Shown here piece by piece: positions 18,058 to 27,497 of a stretch of DNA of 28,861 nt. The notes beneath the pieces were generated by a model. That model was not told the DNA's origin. It saw nothing but the letters and a program-made list of their open reading frames with translations, and searched no databases. The DNA is taken from positions 1 through 28,861 of the forward strand of contig JAJJLU010000041.1 of NCBI GenBank assembly GCA_023807065.1. The letters are read 5' to 3'. This DNA comes from Isotricha intestinalis (taxonomy: Eukaryota; Ciliophora; Litostomatea; Vestibuliferida; Isotrichidae). Position 1 is the first letter of the stretch; each line of letters begins with the position of its first letter. Made by a program: the position numbers and the translations under genes.

Positions 18058-19479
18058 TTAAACTTTTTTTCTTTTTTTCTTCAATGCCTCTTCTCTAATT
18101 TTTTGCAACAATTTCTTTTTATTATTACTCAACATCTGTTCTCTTAATTTCAAATCATTTTCACTTAATTTAGCTTTATCATTTTTCTTATCTTTATCAT
18201 TATTTAAATTACCATCATTATTAATTTCTTCATCTTCTTCATAAACATAATTTCCTTTATCATCAACTTCATAGAATGGACTTAAATGAAAAGGTAATTT
18301 TTTACCAGGAGCATAATCACTAACAGGTAAAATTTTAATTTTATTCACACAATCAAAAATCCATTGAGGTTGAACATATTCTTTATTTTCTTTAAATATT
18401 ATATTTTCAACAGGTCTATCAGTAATATAATGTGTTATTCTTTCATCATTTTCATTAAAAGGGGAATTATCTGAATCATCACCATATAATCCTCCACAAG
18501 ATGAAATTATCATTTCAAATATTTCTCTTGGAATTTCTCTTCCTATATAAAATATATAATTTTTAAATAAATTTTTTAATTTTTTATTTTCTTCTTCTTT
18601 CTTTGATATTTTCTTCCATTCTTCGCTTTGGATATTTATTTCTTCTTTTGTATTAATATTGTCTTTTAAATTTATTTTCTCTTGAAATTGTTTTATATTT
18701 AATGAATTAAAACCAAAAAAAGGAATGTCTATATTTTCTTCTGGTGGAGGATAATTTAATCCTATATCTTTATATAATTTAAAATTAACAAATTTCATTA
18801 ATGTTATATATAATTCTAGAAAATCCATCATAATTTCATAATCTATTTCATAAGTTAATTTTTGAGGATGATTAAAAGGTGCAAGCCAAGTTATTGGTTG
18901 ACCTAAAATTTCTATATTTAAATATATTCCTTTTATTGAAATAAAACCTTTTTTAAAATTTTGGGCTATTGAAATATATAAATAAAATTCTCTTAAAAGT
19001 TTTTGTGACATTAAAACTTTTTCAGGTGAAATTTTTAATAAATCATATTTTGGAAGATTTGAAAAAATTCCTATTAAACATAATGCATCATCTAAATCAT
19101 TTAATGCATCTGAAAATTTTGGATATCTTTCTTTTATTATATGATCTAATGAATATTTTGGTTTATTTTCTATTAATTTTTTTTCATCAAATTTTTCATT
19201 TTTTTTCCTTGCTTTTGTTATTTTTTTTGAATAAGCTTTTATTTCTCTGAATTTATTTATTAATTTTTCATTTGCTAAAAATCTTATGTCTTTTAAGGAA
19301 TAATAAGTTTTATTTACTCCTTTGAAATATCTATTTGGTTCTTTTGGAAAAATTCCTTTTAAAATACATAATCTTCTAAATTCATTTAATTTTAATTGAA
19401 GCTTTCTTAATGCTTGAGTTCTTGTAATAAATCTTGCTGCTGCTCCTTTTCTTATTTTCTTTTTAAATCTTTTACCCAT
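18058..19479 (-). CDS. PES1: Pescadillo (PES1/Nop7), ribosome biogenesis factor
   Basis: A 473-residue protein closely matching pescadillo, the nucleolar factor that with BOP1/Erb1 and WDR12/Ytm1 (PeBoW complex) drives 27S pre-rRNA processing and 60S subunit maturation. The N-terminal pescadillo domain contains KLQLKLNEFRRLCILKGIFP, YYSLKDIRFLANE, NKFREIKAY, LDHIIKERYPKF, DALNDLDDAL, SIKGIYLNIEILGQPITWLA and YPPPE, all hallmark family strings. A BRCT domain follows at about 309-395 (IFYIGREIPREIFEMIISSC, then WIFDCVNK with the conserved Trp) and ends in VSDYAPGKKLPFHLSPFY, also family-typical. The C-terminus is an acidic and then Lys-rich tail. Length is slightly below the roughly 590 of animal orthologues, because the tail is short. 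It converges on V-ATPase G (221 bp). The stop is TAA and there are no introns. Confidence 0.97.
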   Translation of the reverse strand: MGKRFKKKIRKGAAARFITRTQALRKLQLKLNEFRRLCILKGIFPKEPNRYFKGVNKTYYSLKDIRFLANEKLINKFREIKAYSKKITKARKKNEKFDEKKLIENKPKYSLDHIIKERYPKFSDALNDLDDALCLIGIFSNLPKYDLLKISPEKVLMSQKLLREFYLYISIAQNFKKGFISIKGIYLNIEILGQPITWLAPFNHPQKLTYEIDYEIMMDFLELYITLMKFVNFKLYKDIGLNYPPPEENIDIPFFGFNSLNIKQFQEKINLKDNINTKEEINIQSEEWKKISKKEEENKKLKNLFKNYIFYIGREIPREIFEMIISSCGGLYGDDSDNSPFNENDERITHYITDRPVENIIFKENKEYVQPQWIFDCVNKIKILPVSDYAPGKKLPFHLSPFYEVDDKGNYVYEEDEEINNDGNLNNDKDKKNDKAKLSENDLKLREQMLSNNKKKLLQKIREEALKKKRKKV

Positions 19480-19593
19480 TGAGTAAATAATTAATTCAAT
19501 TATTTATTATTATATAATGATAAAAAATTAATTTAATTTATATAATTTATCTTTTCTTTAACAAACATTATTTATATTACTATAATATTAAAA

Positions 19594-20844
19594 CTATATA
19601 TTTTCCCTTTGAGATAATCTAATTCCTTCTTTAAATGCTTTATCTCCTTTCCTAATTTTATTATAATGAGATGTATAAGCTCCTTGTTTTCCATAATAAA
19701 TAAAACTATCTAAACTTTTATAATATTTCACAACAATTTTATTCAAATTTGAATCAAGATCATCAATCCATTTATTTGGATTAGGTTCAATTTTATTAAT
19801 ATCAATCATATCACTTTTTTTTTCCATAAATAATTCCCTATTTAAATCATTTTTAATTGTTTTTTTAAATATTTCACCAAAATTTTTAAAATTTTTTTTA
19901 TAATTTTTAGGTTTGAAAATATCCACATAATTTTTATAATATTCTTTAATATTACTTTTTAATCCTATCATCGGTTTTTTTTCAATAAATAAATTATTAC
20001 TTTGAATAAATGAAGGTCTTAAAAATTCATTTGAAAAAGAAATTTGTTTATCATTAAATCTAATTTTAGGTTCATAATATTCTGAATTTTCATAATCATA
20101 TATATCTTCATTTAATTTTACTAACTTTTCTTTTTGTCTTAATTCTCTTGGTTGTTCTAAATATTCTTCATTTTTTGTTTTTAATATTATTAATGCTTCT
20201 TTATCATTATCTTCTGATTTTAGTGTTGATATTTGATAACTTAATGTTGATGATTGTGTTTTATTTTTATTATATAATAATTCACTTTCTGGTGTTGAAA
20301 ATAATTTTTTACTTTTTTTTTTATTTTTCATATATTTTTCATAAAACTCTTTTTCACTTTCCATGGATGATTTATTTAAAGATTTATTTATTGTTTTAGA
20401 ATTATTATATCTTAAATTATCATTTTTTACAGTTGTTGACACAGATAAAAATTTTTTAATGTTTTTTTGGTTTGATTTTAATTTTTGATTTTCTAATAAT
20501 TCTTTATATTTTTGAACAAAAAAATCTGGAGTTTCATTTCTTATAACAACTGGATTTTTATGATTTATATGAAAATAAGTGGTGTTTGTTGAAATTTCTT
20601 CATTTTTTTGTTTTTGTTTTTTTAGAAGAAATTCTTTTCTTCTTCTTTCCTCATTTTTTCTAAATATTTTTTCTGCTTTAATAGGGATTATATCATATGT
20701 TTCTAAATAAATATCATTTTCATCTATTTTATCAATTAATTCATGATCAGTTAATGTTTCTAAAGTATGAATTCTTTTTTTCATTACATTTGTTTTAAAC
20801 TTTTTTAATCTTATTTCTTTAAATATTTTTGGGTATTTCTTCAT
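19594..20844 (-). CDS. Hypothetical basic protein, 416 residues
   Basis: I do not recognise this protein. It is Lys-rich and mostly polar. The N-terminal third is helical-looking (KKRIHTLETLTDHELIDKID, then IIPIKAEKIFRKNEERRRKE). The middle is Ser/Asn/Lys-rich (about 120-240). The C-terminal 140 residues look more constrained, with EPNPNKWIDDLDSNLNKIVV, YYKSLDSFIYYGKQGAY and KIRKGDKAFKEGIRLSQREN. There is no signal peptide, membrane helix or catalytic motif. The tone suggests a cytoskeletal or basal-body-associated structural protein, but that is only a guess. It lies 114 bp upstream of pescadillo on the same strand and is divergent to the next gene with 205 bp between starts. The stop is TAG, one of two genes here using it. 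Confidence 0.8.
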   Translation of the reverse strand: MKKYPKIFKEIRLKKFKTNVMKKRIHTLETLTDHELIDKIDENDIYLETYDIIPIKAEKIFRKNEERRRKEFLLKKQKQKNEEISTNTTYFHINHKNPVVIRNETPDFFVQKYKELLENQKLKSNQKNIKKFLSVSTTVKNDNLRYNNSKTINKSLNKSSMESEKEFYEKYMKNKKKSKKLFSTPESELLYNKNKTQSSTLSYQISTLKSEDNDKEALIILKTKNEEYLEQPRELRQKEKLVKLNEDIYDYENSEYYEPKIRFNDKQISFSNEFLRPSFIQSNNLFIEKKPMIGLKSNIKEYYKNYVDIFKPKNYKKNFKNFGEIFKKTIKNDLNRELFMEKKSDMIDINKIEPNPNKWIDDLDSNLNKIVVKYYKSLDSFIYYGKQGAYTSHYNKIRKGDKAFKEGIRLSQRENI

Positions 20845-21049
20845 TTTAGTATTTAACTGATTTTTTATTAATAATTTATTTGTATAATTTAAATAAAAAA
20901 TATATAAATACTATTCTATACTATTGAATAATAAAATTTTAATGAATTATTTTTTAATTAACAATTTTTAAGTAATTATCTTTTTAATTGAAAATAATTC
21001 ACAATTTAATTTTTCAGTTTTTTTAATAGAAAAAAAATAAGAATAAAAA

Positions 21050-24000
21050 ATGAAAAATTTAAGTGCAATAAAACCAAATGAAGATGATTATTTTTTAATC
21101 TATCGTAAAAGGAAAAAAGGACTTCCAATTTCAATATATGAACAAGAAAATTTCCCACAAATAAATAGTCCAAAAAAAACAGAATCAATTAGTTTATTAA
21201 ACAAAATTCCAAAATTAGATATTGATAAAATTAAATATCCTGCAGTATTTACTCATACTTCATATTTAATAGATAAAAAAGCAAAATATAAAGCGAAATA
21301 TTTACACAAGCAATATTTATTAAGTATAAAATATTTAAAATTTTTAAGTCAAGAAAACTTAACTGAAGATTTCTTAGACAAAATTGTAAAAATTGAATCA
21401 TCTTCAAATAATGATAATGAAATAGCAGAAAGATTGGAAACAGATAAAAGTCAAACAAGACAAAAAATAAAAGAATTTTTATCTAATGCATCATTAAATG
21501 AAACAGTAAATACCTTAAGACAATTAGATAATATTCCAAATAGTGAAATAGAAAAATCTGCAAATTATATTATTGATAGTTTAAATAATAAAAATAAATT
21601 TAATAATGAAACAGATGAAGAAAAACCTCCAAAATTAGTTATTCATAATATTTTCTTTGAATGGGTCATAAAAAAAATAATTCATAAAATGGAAATTAGA
21701 AATCAGTATAATCAAGTTATAACAGTTAAATATGTTATTAATTTATTAAATAATGAAGTTAAAACTTTAAAAACGAATATTATAAAATATGTTAATGAAA
21801 ATGAAAAATTAAAAAGAAATCAAATTGAAAATGAAAATGAAGATTATAATTATATTTCTTCCGAAGAAAATGGTGATGAAGAAATTGATAACAAAAGGAC
21901 ATATCTTCTAACAGATAGAATTAAATATCCAAATAAGAATAAAAAAATTAAAAAAATTGGTTTAAATGATAATAAAATTAATGCTTTAAATGCTTATTCA
22001 AGAAATAATAATTTATCAGAAAGATTATTTAGTGAAGATAACGTAAAAGGAATTACATATAGTAATTTATTTGAAAACCAAAGTAAAAGTTCAATGAAAA
22101 CTTTAAATAATAGAATGTCAAATAAACAATATAAATTAAATCCTCTTTCAATTTCATCAAATATTTCAAATATAACAAGAAATATAAGGAGTAATATTAG
22201 TATTGGAACAATGACTGAAAGAACAGAAGATAAATATTTTAACCATTCAAATTCAAATAATAAATTAATATTTTCTAATAATAATATGAGTCAAACTACT
22301 GGAGATGATTATTCTGAAAGACCAAGTAATTTAATGTTTGAAGGATATAGAAGAGATATATCTATCGGAAAATCACCCATAATTCCAAATAAAAAAAGAG
22401 AAATAATTTCAAATATAAATAAAAATGAAGACATTATTTTGGAAAGAACTCTTGAAAATTTTAATGGAACTAAAAATTCTTTTGTAAATAATAACAATGA
22501 TATATATAATATTAATAATACAAATGGTAATAATTTACCTAAAATTTATTATGAGAATAATACAAATAATAAATATAGTACAATAAATACTAATACAAAT
22601 ACTAATAGTTTACAAATGACAAAAAGAACTGATAAATTATTTTTTTCAGGGGGAAATACAGAAAGAGAAAAATATCATGAAATTATTAATTCAATTAATA
22701 ATCAACAGATGAGAAATAATACAGATAGAAATATTAATATCGAAAGTTATGAAATTAAAAGACCTCAATCAAGAAGTATGAAAAATAATAATAAAAATAT
22801 GAAAAATTCAAGAAGTAGTGACTCTCAAAATAGAAAAAAAATAGCTTTTAAAGAAGAAAAAAATACATATTATAATAATAATAATGATGAATCAGATTAT
22901 GATGATGATGAAGAAGAAGAATCTGAAGAAGATGAAGAATATGAAGATGAAGAAAGTGAAGAAATAAATTCTAAAAAAGGTGTTTCATTATATTCAAAAG
23001 ATTTTAGAGATACAGAAAAAAAAAGAACTAAAAAAAGATTAAAAACAAATAAATCTCATAAATCTAAAAGTAAAAATGGTAGTATAAATTCAAATTCTTT
23101 TGAAAGAAATCCAAACAAAAAAAGAACAACAAAAAAAAGAAAAACAGAAAGAAAAAAAAACAATAATAATAATATAGAATATAAAGAAGAAGAAAATAAA
23201 AAAAATAGAATAAACAAAAATAACATAAATGAAAAAATATTGAAGTTAAAAGAAGAAGATGAAAGAAGAGGAAAAAAACAAAATAACAATAAAATAAATA
23301 ATGATATATATAAAGAAGAAAATAAAACTATAAATATTAATAATAATAATAATAATAACAACAACAATAAAAATGAAAATAAAAAAAGATATTCAATAGA
23401 AAAAGAATATGAAGAAAGTAGAAGAAAATCAATATCAAATTTAAAGAAAAAAAAAGAAGAAGATTTAGAAGATAATTACAATCCATTAATTGGAGCAGAA
23501 AAATTAAAGGAAGAACAACAAAAATTAATGGAAGAAATAAAAAAAAGAGAAAAAGAAGATGAAATTAGAAGAATAGAAGAAGAAAAAAGAAAAGAACAAG
23601 ATAAGATTGATGAAGAAAAAAGATTAGAAAACGAAAAAAGAGTAAAAGAATTTGTACATAAACAACATAGATCAAGTTTAACTAAATATAATAATCCAGC
23701 TGCAAATTATACAAAAAAATTAAATAATAGAAATAATTCAAATGATTTTCTTAAACAATTATTATTAAGAAATAATCCTAATTTTTTCAATAAAGATAAA
23801 TTTGATGAAGAACAAGATGATAATGTTAATGAACAAAATCAATATTATTATCAAAGAAAGAGTCTAATTGAAGAAGAAGATAATTCTCCTTCAAATATAA
23901 ATAAAAATATAAGATATGTAATGGGAAGAGGAAGTAATCTAAATGAAAAATTAATATATGATTCTTCTTATTTATTTAATAAAAATGAAGGAGAACAAAA

Positions 24001-24571
24001 ATTTCAATTAAGAAAAGAAGTTCTAGATATTTTAGAAGGAAAATATAAAAAAAATATTGTTGAAGAAGAAATAAAACCTTCAAATGAATATAAATATTAT
24101 AAAAAAAAGAAATTTGTTAGAGAAGTTAAAAAACCTCCTAAACCTAAAAAAAGATTAATGAATAAAATAAAAACTATTAAATTTGATGAAGAAAATGAAG
24201 AAGACGAAGAACTCAAAAAAAAATTAGAAGAAAAGAAAAAAGCAGAAGAAGAAGAAAAGAAAAAACAATCTAATTATGAAGAAAGATTAAAAAATTTCTT
24301 TAAAAAAGTTCAAGCATTAAAAAATGAAAAAAATGATAAATTTAGTGAAGAATTAGATAAATTATTAGATGATCAAATTTATAATTCTGATTATGGAGTT
24401 AATAGAAGACATGAAACAAGAATGAATTATTTTCTTGGAAAATTAAATTCTTATGTAATTCAAAAAGATAATTATAGAAAATTTAAACAAAGAGGTTTAA
24501 GATTTAAATCTCCTTGTGAATTTGAAACGACAAAAACAAATTATAATATTAATTTTAAGCCACATATATGA
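21050..24571 (+). CDS. Large charged coiled-coil protein, 1173 residues
   Basis: A large intracellular protein of unknown function. The N-terminal 260 residues are the most ordered (KNLSAIKPNEDDYFLIYRKR, YKAKYLHKQYLLSIKYLKFL, FFEWVIKKIIHKMEIRNQYN). A long Asn/Ser/Lys-rich region (about 290-600) follows. Next come an acidic tract (about 612-640, Asp/Glu runs), a basic Lys/Arg segment (about 650-710), a poly-Asn run (about 762-775), and a charged coiled coil (about 784-870) with KEEQQKLMEEIKKREKEDEI. A second Glu/Lys coil lies at about 1046-1075. The last 85 residues look conserved: RLKNFFKKVQALKNEKNDKF, RRHETRMNYFLGKLNSYVIQ and FKQRGLRFKSPCEFETTK. No membrane helix or enzymatic motif was found. 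Start follows an A run (AATAAAAAATG) and the stop is TGA. A structural or scaffold role is possible. Confidence 0.85.
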   Translation: MKNLSAIKPNEDDYFLIYRKRKKGLPISIYEQENFPQINSPKKTESISLLNKIPKLDIDKIKYPAVFTHTSYLIDKKAKYKAKYLHKQYLLSIKYLKFLSQENLTEDFLDKIVKIESSSNNDNEIAERLETDKSQTRQKIKEFLSNASLNETVNTLRQLDNIPNSEIEKSANYIIDSLNNKNKFNNETDEEKPPKLVIHNIFFEWVIKKIIHKMEIRNQYNQVITVKYVINLLNNEVKTLKTNIIKYVNENEKLKRNQIENENEDYNYISSEENGDEEIDNKRTYLLTDRIKYPNKNKKIKKIGLNDNKINALNAYSRNNNLSERLFSEDNVKGITYSNLFENQSKSSMKTLNNRMSNKQYKLNPLSISSNISNITRNIRSNISIGTMTERTEDKYFNHSNSNNKLIFSNNNMSQTTGDDYSERPSNLMFEGYRRDISIGKSPIIPNKKREIISNINKNEDIILERTLENFNGTKNSFVNNNNDIYNINNTNGNNLPKIYYENNTNNKYSTINTNTNTNSLQMTKRTDKLFFSGGNTEREKYHEIINSINNQQMRNNTDRNINIESYEIKRPQSRSMKNNNKNMKNSRSSDSQNRKKIAFKEEKNTYYNNNNDESDYDDDEEEESEEDEEYEDEESEEINSKKGVSLYSKDFRDTEKKRTKKRLKTNKSHKSKSKNGSINSNSFERNPNKKRTTKKRKTERKKNNNNNIEYKEEENKKNRINKNNINEKILKLKEEDERRGKKQNNNKINNDIYKEENKTININNNNNNNNNNKNENKKRYSIEKEYEESRRKSISNLKKKKEEDLEDNYNPLIGAEKLKEEQQKLMEEIKKREKEDEIRRIEEEKRKEQDKIDEEKRLENEKRVKEFVHKQHRSSLTKYNNPAANYTKKLNNRNNSNDFLKQLLLRNNPNFFNKDKFDEEQDDNVNEQNQYYYQRKSLIEEEDNSPSNINKNIRYVMGRGSNLNEKLIYDSSYLFNKNEGEQKFQLRKEVLDILEGKYKKNIVEEEIKPSNEYKYYKKKKFVREVKKPPKPKKRLMNKIKTIKFDEENEEDEELKKKLEEKKKAEEEEKKKQSNYEERLKNFFKKVQALKNEKNDKFSEELDKLLDDQIYNSDYGVNRRHETRMNYFLGKLNSYVIQKDNYRKFKQRGLRFKSPCEFETTKTNYNINFKPHI

Positions 24572-24918
24572 ATATTTTTTTAGATATTGTTATTAAATTT
24601 TGGATTTTTATTCTTTTTTTAATTATTACATTGTAAAATATTTAAAAAATATATCTTATAAGTATTTACATTCTTAAATATTATATATTCTATTTATTTT
24701 TTTCAAGAAATTTTTTTATCAAATATATAAATTATTTGTTTTTATTTACATTTTTTAGTTCATATTTAATTCCAAAATAATATTGGAATGAATTTTCCTT
24801 ATTATTCATCTTATCTATTTTTTAATTTTATCCTAATTTATAATAAATATATGATAATAAATTTTTTGATTATTCTTATACTAACACTTTTCTTATATAA
24901 ATTGATAAAACAATTATT
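24572..24918. other. Convergent 3' spacer, nothing else seen
   Basis: This 347-bp AT-rich spacer lies between the stop codons of the coiled-coil protein (+) and the HMG-box-like protein (-). It must contain both 3' ends. No gene, repeat or structured RNA was recognised. Confidence 0.65.
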
Positions 24919-25353
24919 CTAATTATCTTTTTCTGAATTATTCTTATTATCAATATTACTAAAATATATATTTCTTAAAGATGGTCTCATTTGTTTCCAA
25001 ATTTCTTTTGAATTTTTTTTTAATTCTTGTTCTGAAAGATTGGGATTTGAATTTTTATATTCTTCTTGAAATATTTGAAATGCAATAGATTCATTTTTTT
25101 TCTTTGAATTTTCTCTTTTTTTTCGATTAGTATTTTCATTTTTACTTGAAGTTTTATTTAAATTTTCAAATTTCAAATAACCAGGTTCTTTTCCAAAAAA
25201 AAAATTATAATAATCTTCATTTGACATTAATTTTTTTGTTGAATGTGAATTAAAGTGAATTGAAGATATTAATGTTTGAGAATAAGAATCTTTTTTTAAT
25301 GTAATTGAATGTTCTCTGCTTTGTTTCAATATATTATTTTTTTGAGAGTCCAT
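24919..25353 (-). CDS. Small HMG-box-like protein
   Basis: A 144-residue basic protein. Residues 1-75 are Ser/Asn/Lys-rich, with an aromatic patch YYNFFFGKEPGYLKF at about 48-62. Residues about 89-133 resemble the latter two helices of an HMG box: SIAFQIFQEEYKNSNPNLSE, then LKKNSKEIWKQM and RPSLRNIYFSN. These follow the family order F-x-x-E-x-R/Y, N-P-x-L-S, K-x-x-W-K-x-M/L and Y. The conserved Trp is at 119. The preceding KRENSKKKNE replaces the usual Pro-rich start of the box, so the domain is divergent and short. If correct, the protein would bind DNA in chromatin or act as a transcription factor. Start ATG follows a T/A-rich leader. The stop is TAG. Confidence 0.65.
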   Translation of the reverse strand: MDSQKNNILKQSREHSITLKKDSYSQTLISSIHFNSHSTKKLMSNEDYYNFFFGKEPGYLKFENLNKTSSKNENTNRKKRENSKKKNESIAFQIFQEEYKNSNPNLSEQELKKNSKEIWKQMRPSLRNIYFSNIDNKNNSEKDN

Positions 25354-26081
25354 CTAAAAAGTATTGATAATATAAATAATATATTTTTTATGAAAATTGT
25401 TAGTTTTGGATTTTTTCTTGTGGAAAGGCACAAATAAATTAATAAAATAAATGGTTTAATTTTTAATTATAATTAAAATAAAAAAATTTAAACTTTAAAA
25501 CTGAAAATTCAATAAAGTACATTAACTTCTTTATATTTCAAATATATGAATCTTTATAATATATTATACTATAAAAATATGATTTAAAACTTGAAATTCT
25601 AAAATGAGAATAGAAAAATTAAAAATAAAAAGATTATAGTTAATTATTTATTGAATTATTTTTTTAACTTGACAAATTTCAAAATTTTTTTAAGAAAAGA
25701 TTAATTATAAATTAATTAATTAATTTTTAATTTAAAATAAGAGTTCCCCAAACTAATCAAAAATCATTAAATTGATTTTAGTTCCTAAATCGAAATTTCC
25801 TAATTTAAAATAATTTAATAATATATTAAAAAATATATTCTTTTCAAATTTATGTTTTCCTCTTTCCCAAATAATTAAACCTTATACAATATAATCAATA
25901 TTTATATTTTTTATATTATATTATTTATTGTTTTTTGTTATTATAATAAGTTAGAAAATAAAATAGAATTTACAATTGATATTTCTACAAAAATTTACAC
26001 ATTAAAAAAATTTTTCATTTTTTAAAAATAAAGAAAAAATTTTTTTTATTTATATAATATTTATGTAAAAAACAAGTGAAT
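25354..26081. other. AT-rich spacer upstream of the HMG-box-like gene
   Basis: This is 0.7 kb of nearly featureless A/T sequence that serves as the 5' region of the minus-strand HMG-box-like gene. A slightly GC-richer patch, GAGTTCCCCAAACTAATC, occurs at about 25741-25758. No reading frame, repeat or RNA was recognised. Confidence 0.55.
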
Positions 26082-26864
26082 ATGAATGATTTTTTAGAAT
26101 TGATAAAATGGAAAGATGATGTAATTGGTTTTTTTTCAAATAAATAATTTATTTAAAAAAAGATTTACTTTCAAAATACGTTATATAAAGAAGAAAATAT
26201 TTTAGATTTTATTTTTAATGAACAAAGACAATATTTATAATTATATATATGGTAATAATAAATAAAACTATATGTTATTTAAGTTTTTCTTTATTAATTA
26301 AGATTATTTTCTTTTTATACAAAAAATAGAGAATATAATTAGTTTATATTGGTAAAATAAAAAAAAATTTATGATTTAAACTATTAATTATCGATAAATG
26401 AAAACGCTCATTGGATAAAAAACAAATTTATGAATTTTTAATCCATTCTGCAAGTAGGATTAATTATTATCACAAATAATAAAAAAATGAATATGATGAA
26501 ATAGATTTTTGGAATAACATTCATCAAAAAATCTTGAACTCATCTCATGATAAACCATCGATATTAGCAATTTATGTGAAATTAATATATAAAAATATGA
26601 AAATTCGAAACATTTTTTCATTTCCATAAAACTTAGCATTACTTATATAAAGTATTTTGTTTGATTCAGAAATATTGGTCAATTATATATTCCTTTTTAT
26701 TTTTTAAAAATTAAAAAAAATTTATAGGATTGGTTATTCAATTAAAAGATGAAGAAATAATATCATATATTCAAATGATACATAATGAAAATATAAAATT
26801 AATAGAGAAAAAAATATTTAATAGAACAAAAATAAAGATAAGACTTTTTAAATTTGGAAAATAA
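26082..26864 (+). pseudogene. Possible decayed multi-exon gene
   Basis: Several exon-like pieces occur in order on the plus strand, but no combination I tried gives a full frame. Piece 1 is ATG 26082 to 26120, then a GT-AG gap of 42 nt (26121-26162), then 26163-26240 ending in TAA (38 residues, starting MNDFLELIKWKDD). Piece 2 is about 26406-26453, a 51-nt GT-AG gap (26454-26504), then 26505 to a TAA near 26631 (containing KKQIYEFLIHS and HQKILNSSHDKPSILAIYVK). Piece 3 is 26730-26864, preceded by a TTTATAG acceptor-like site (44 residues, with LKDEEIISYIQMIHNENIKL). G and C are concentrated at codon position 1 in pieces 2 and 3, as in real coding sequence. It may be a pseudogene, a gene with more introns than I resolved, or chance. 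Confidence 0.3.
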
Positions 26865-27497
26865 TTTAATGACAATAAATATGTATGTATAAAAATTGAT
26901 TATATTTTGAGTAACAATAAAAATATTTTTAATTATTTTATTCCCTTTTTCATTCAACTACAATTTCTTTTTACGATAAAACTTTTCTTTTTCAATTATA
27001 TAATCTTTCAATTTTTTGTGATTGATTTTTGAATAATATTTAAAATTCAGAAAAAAATTTCATTCAAATATATGTAAATATTAAATATAGTGATTTTTCC
27101 TTTTTTTTATAAATATTTTTGAGCATTTAAATACATAAAAAATTGAATTAAAGTTTAAATAACATTTCATCGAGAAATATTCACATTTTTTCAAACACAA
27201 TATAATCATTATTTGGTATTTTTAAAGTTTTCATATTCTTCAAATAACTCATATTTTCATCTTTTTTTTGTATTAAAATTATTCAAAAGAATAAGTCAAA
27301 GAAACACATCCATTAAAATATTCTGAATTGTAAAATTTGAAACATTAAACAATTGAGAAAATAAAATCAAACAAACAAATATATCTTATATATATTAATT
27401 GAAAATAATATATTATTAAATTTTATATTCTGAATTTATTTAATAAAAAGAGATTTAAAATTAAAAACAATTGAATTTAAAATTTCAAAATATATTT
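26865..27497. other. AT-rich spacer downstream of the protease-like gene
   Basis: This 0.63-kb stretch includes the 3' end of the minus-strand aspartyl protease-like gene. One short minus-strand open piece (27181 to about 27279, ending TGA, with SYLKNMKTLKIPNNDYIVF) looks protein-like but has no start and an upstream stop, so I do not call it a gene. Nothing else was recognised. Confidence 0.5.

Noticed and set aside
23056..23367. A 103-codon minus-strand Leu/Phe-rich frame opposite the large coiled-coil gene.
   Set aside because: It is a shadow of poly-Asn and Lys/Glu codons on the other strand. It has no independent signal.
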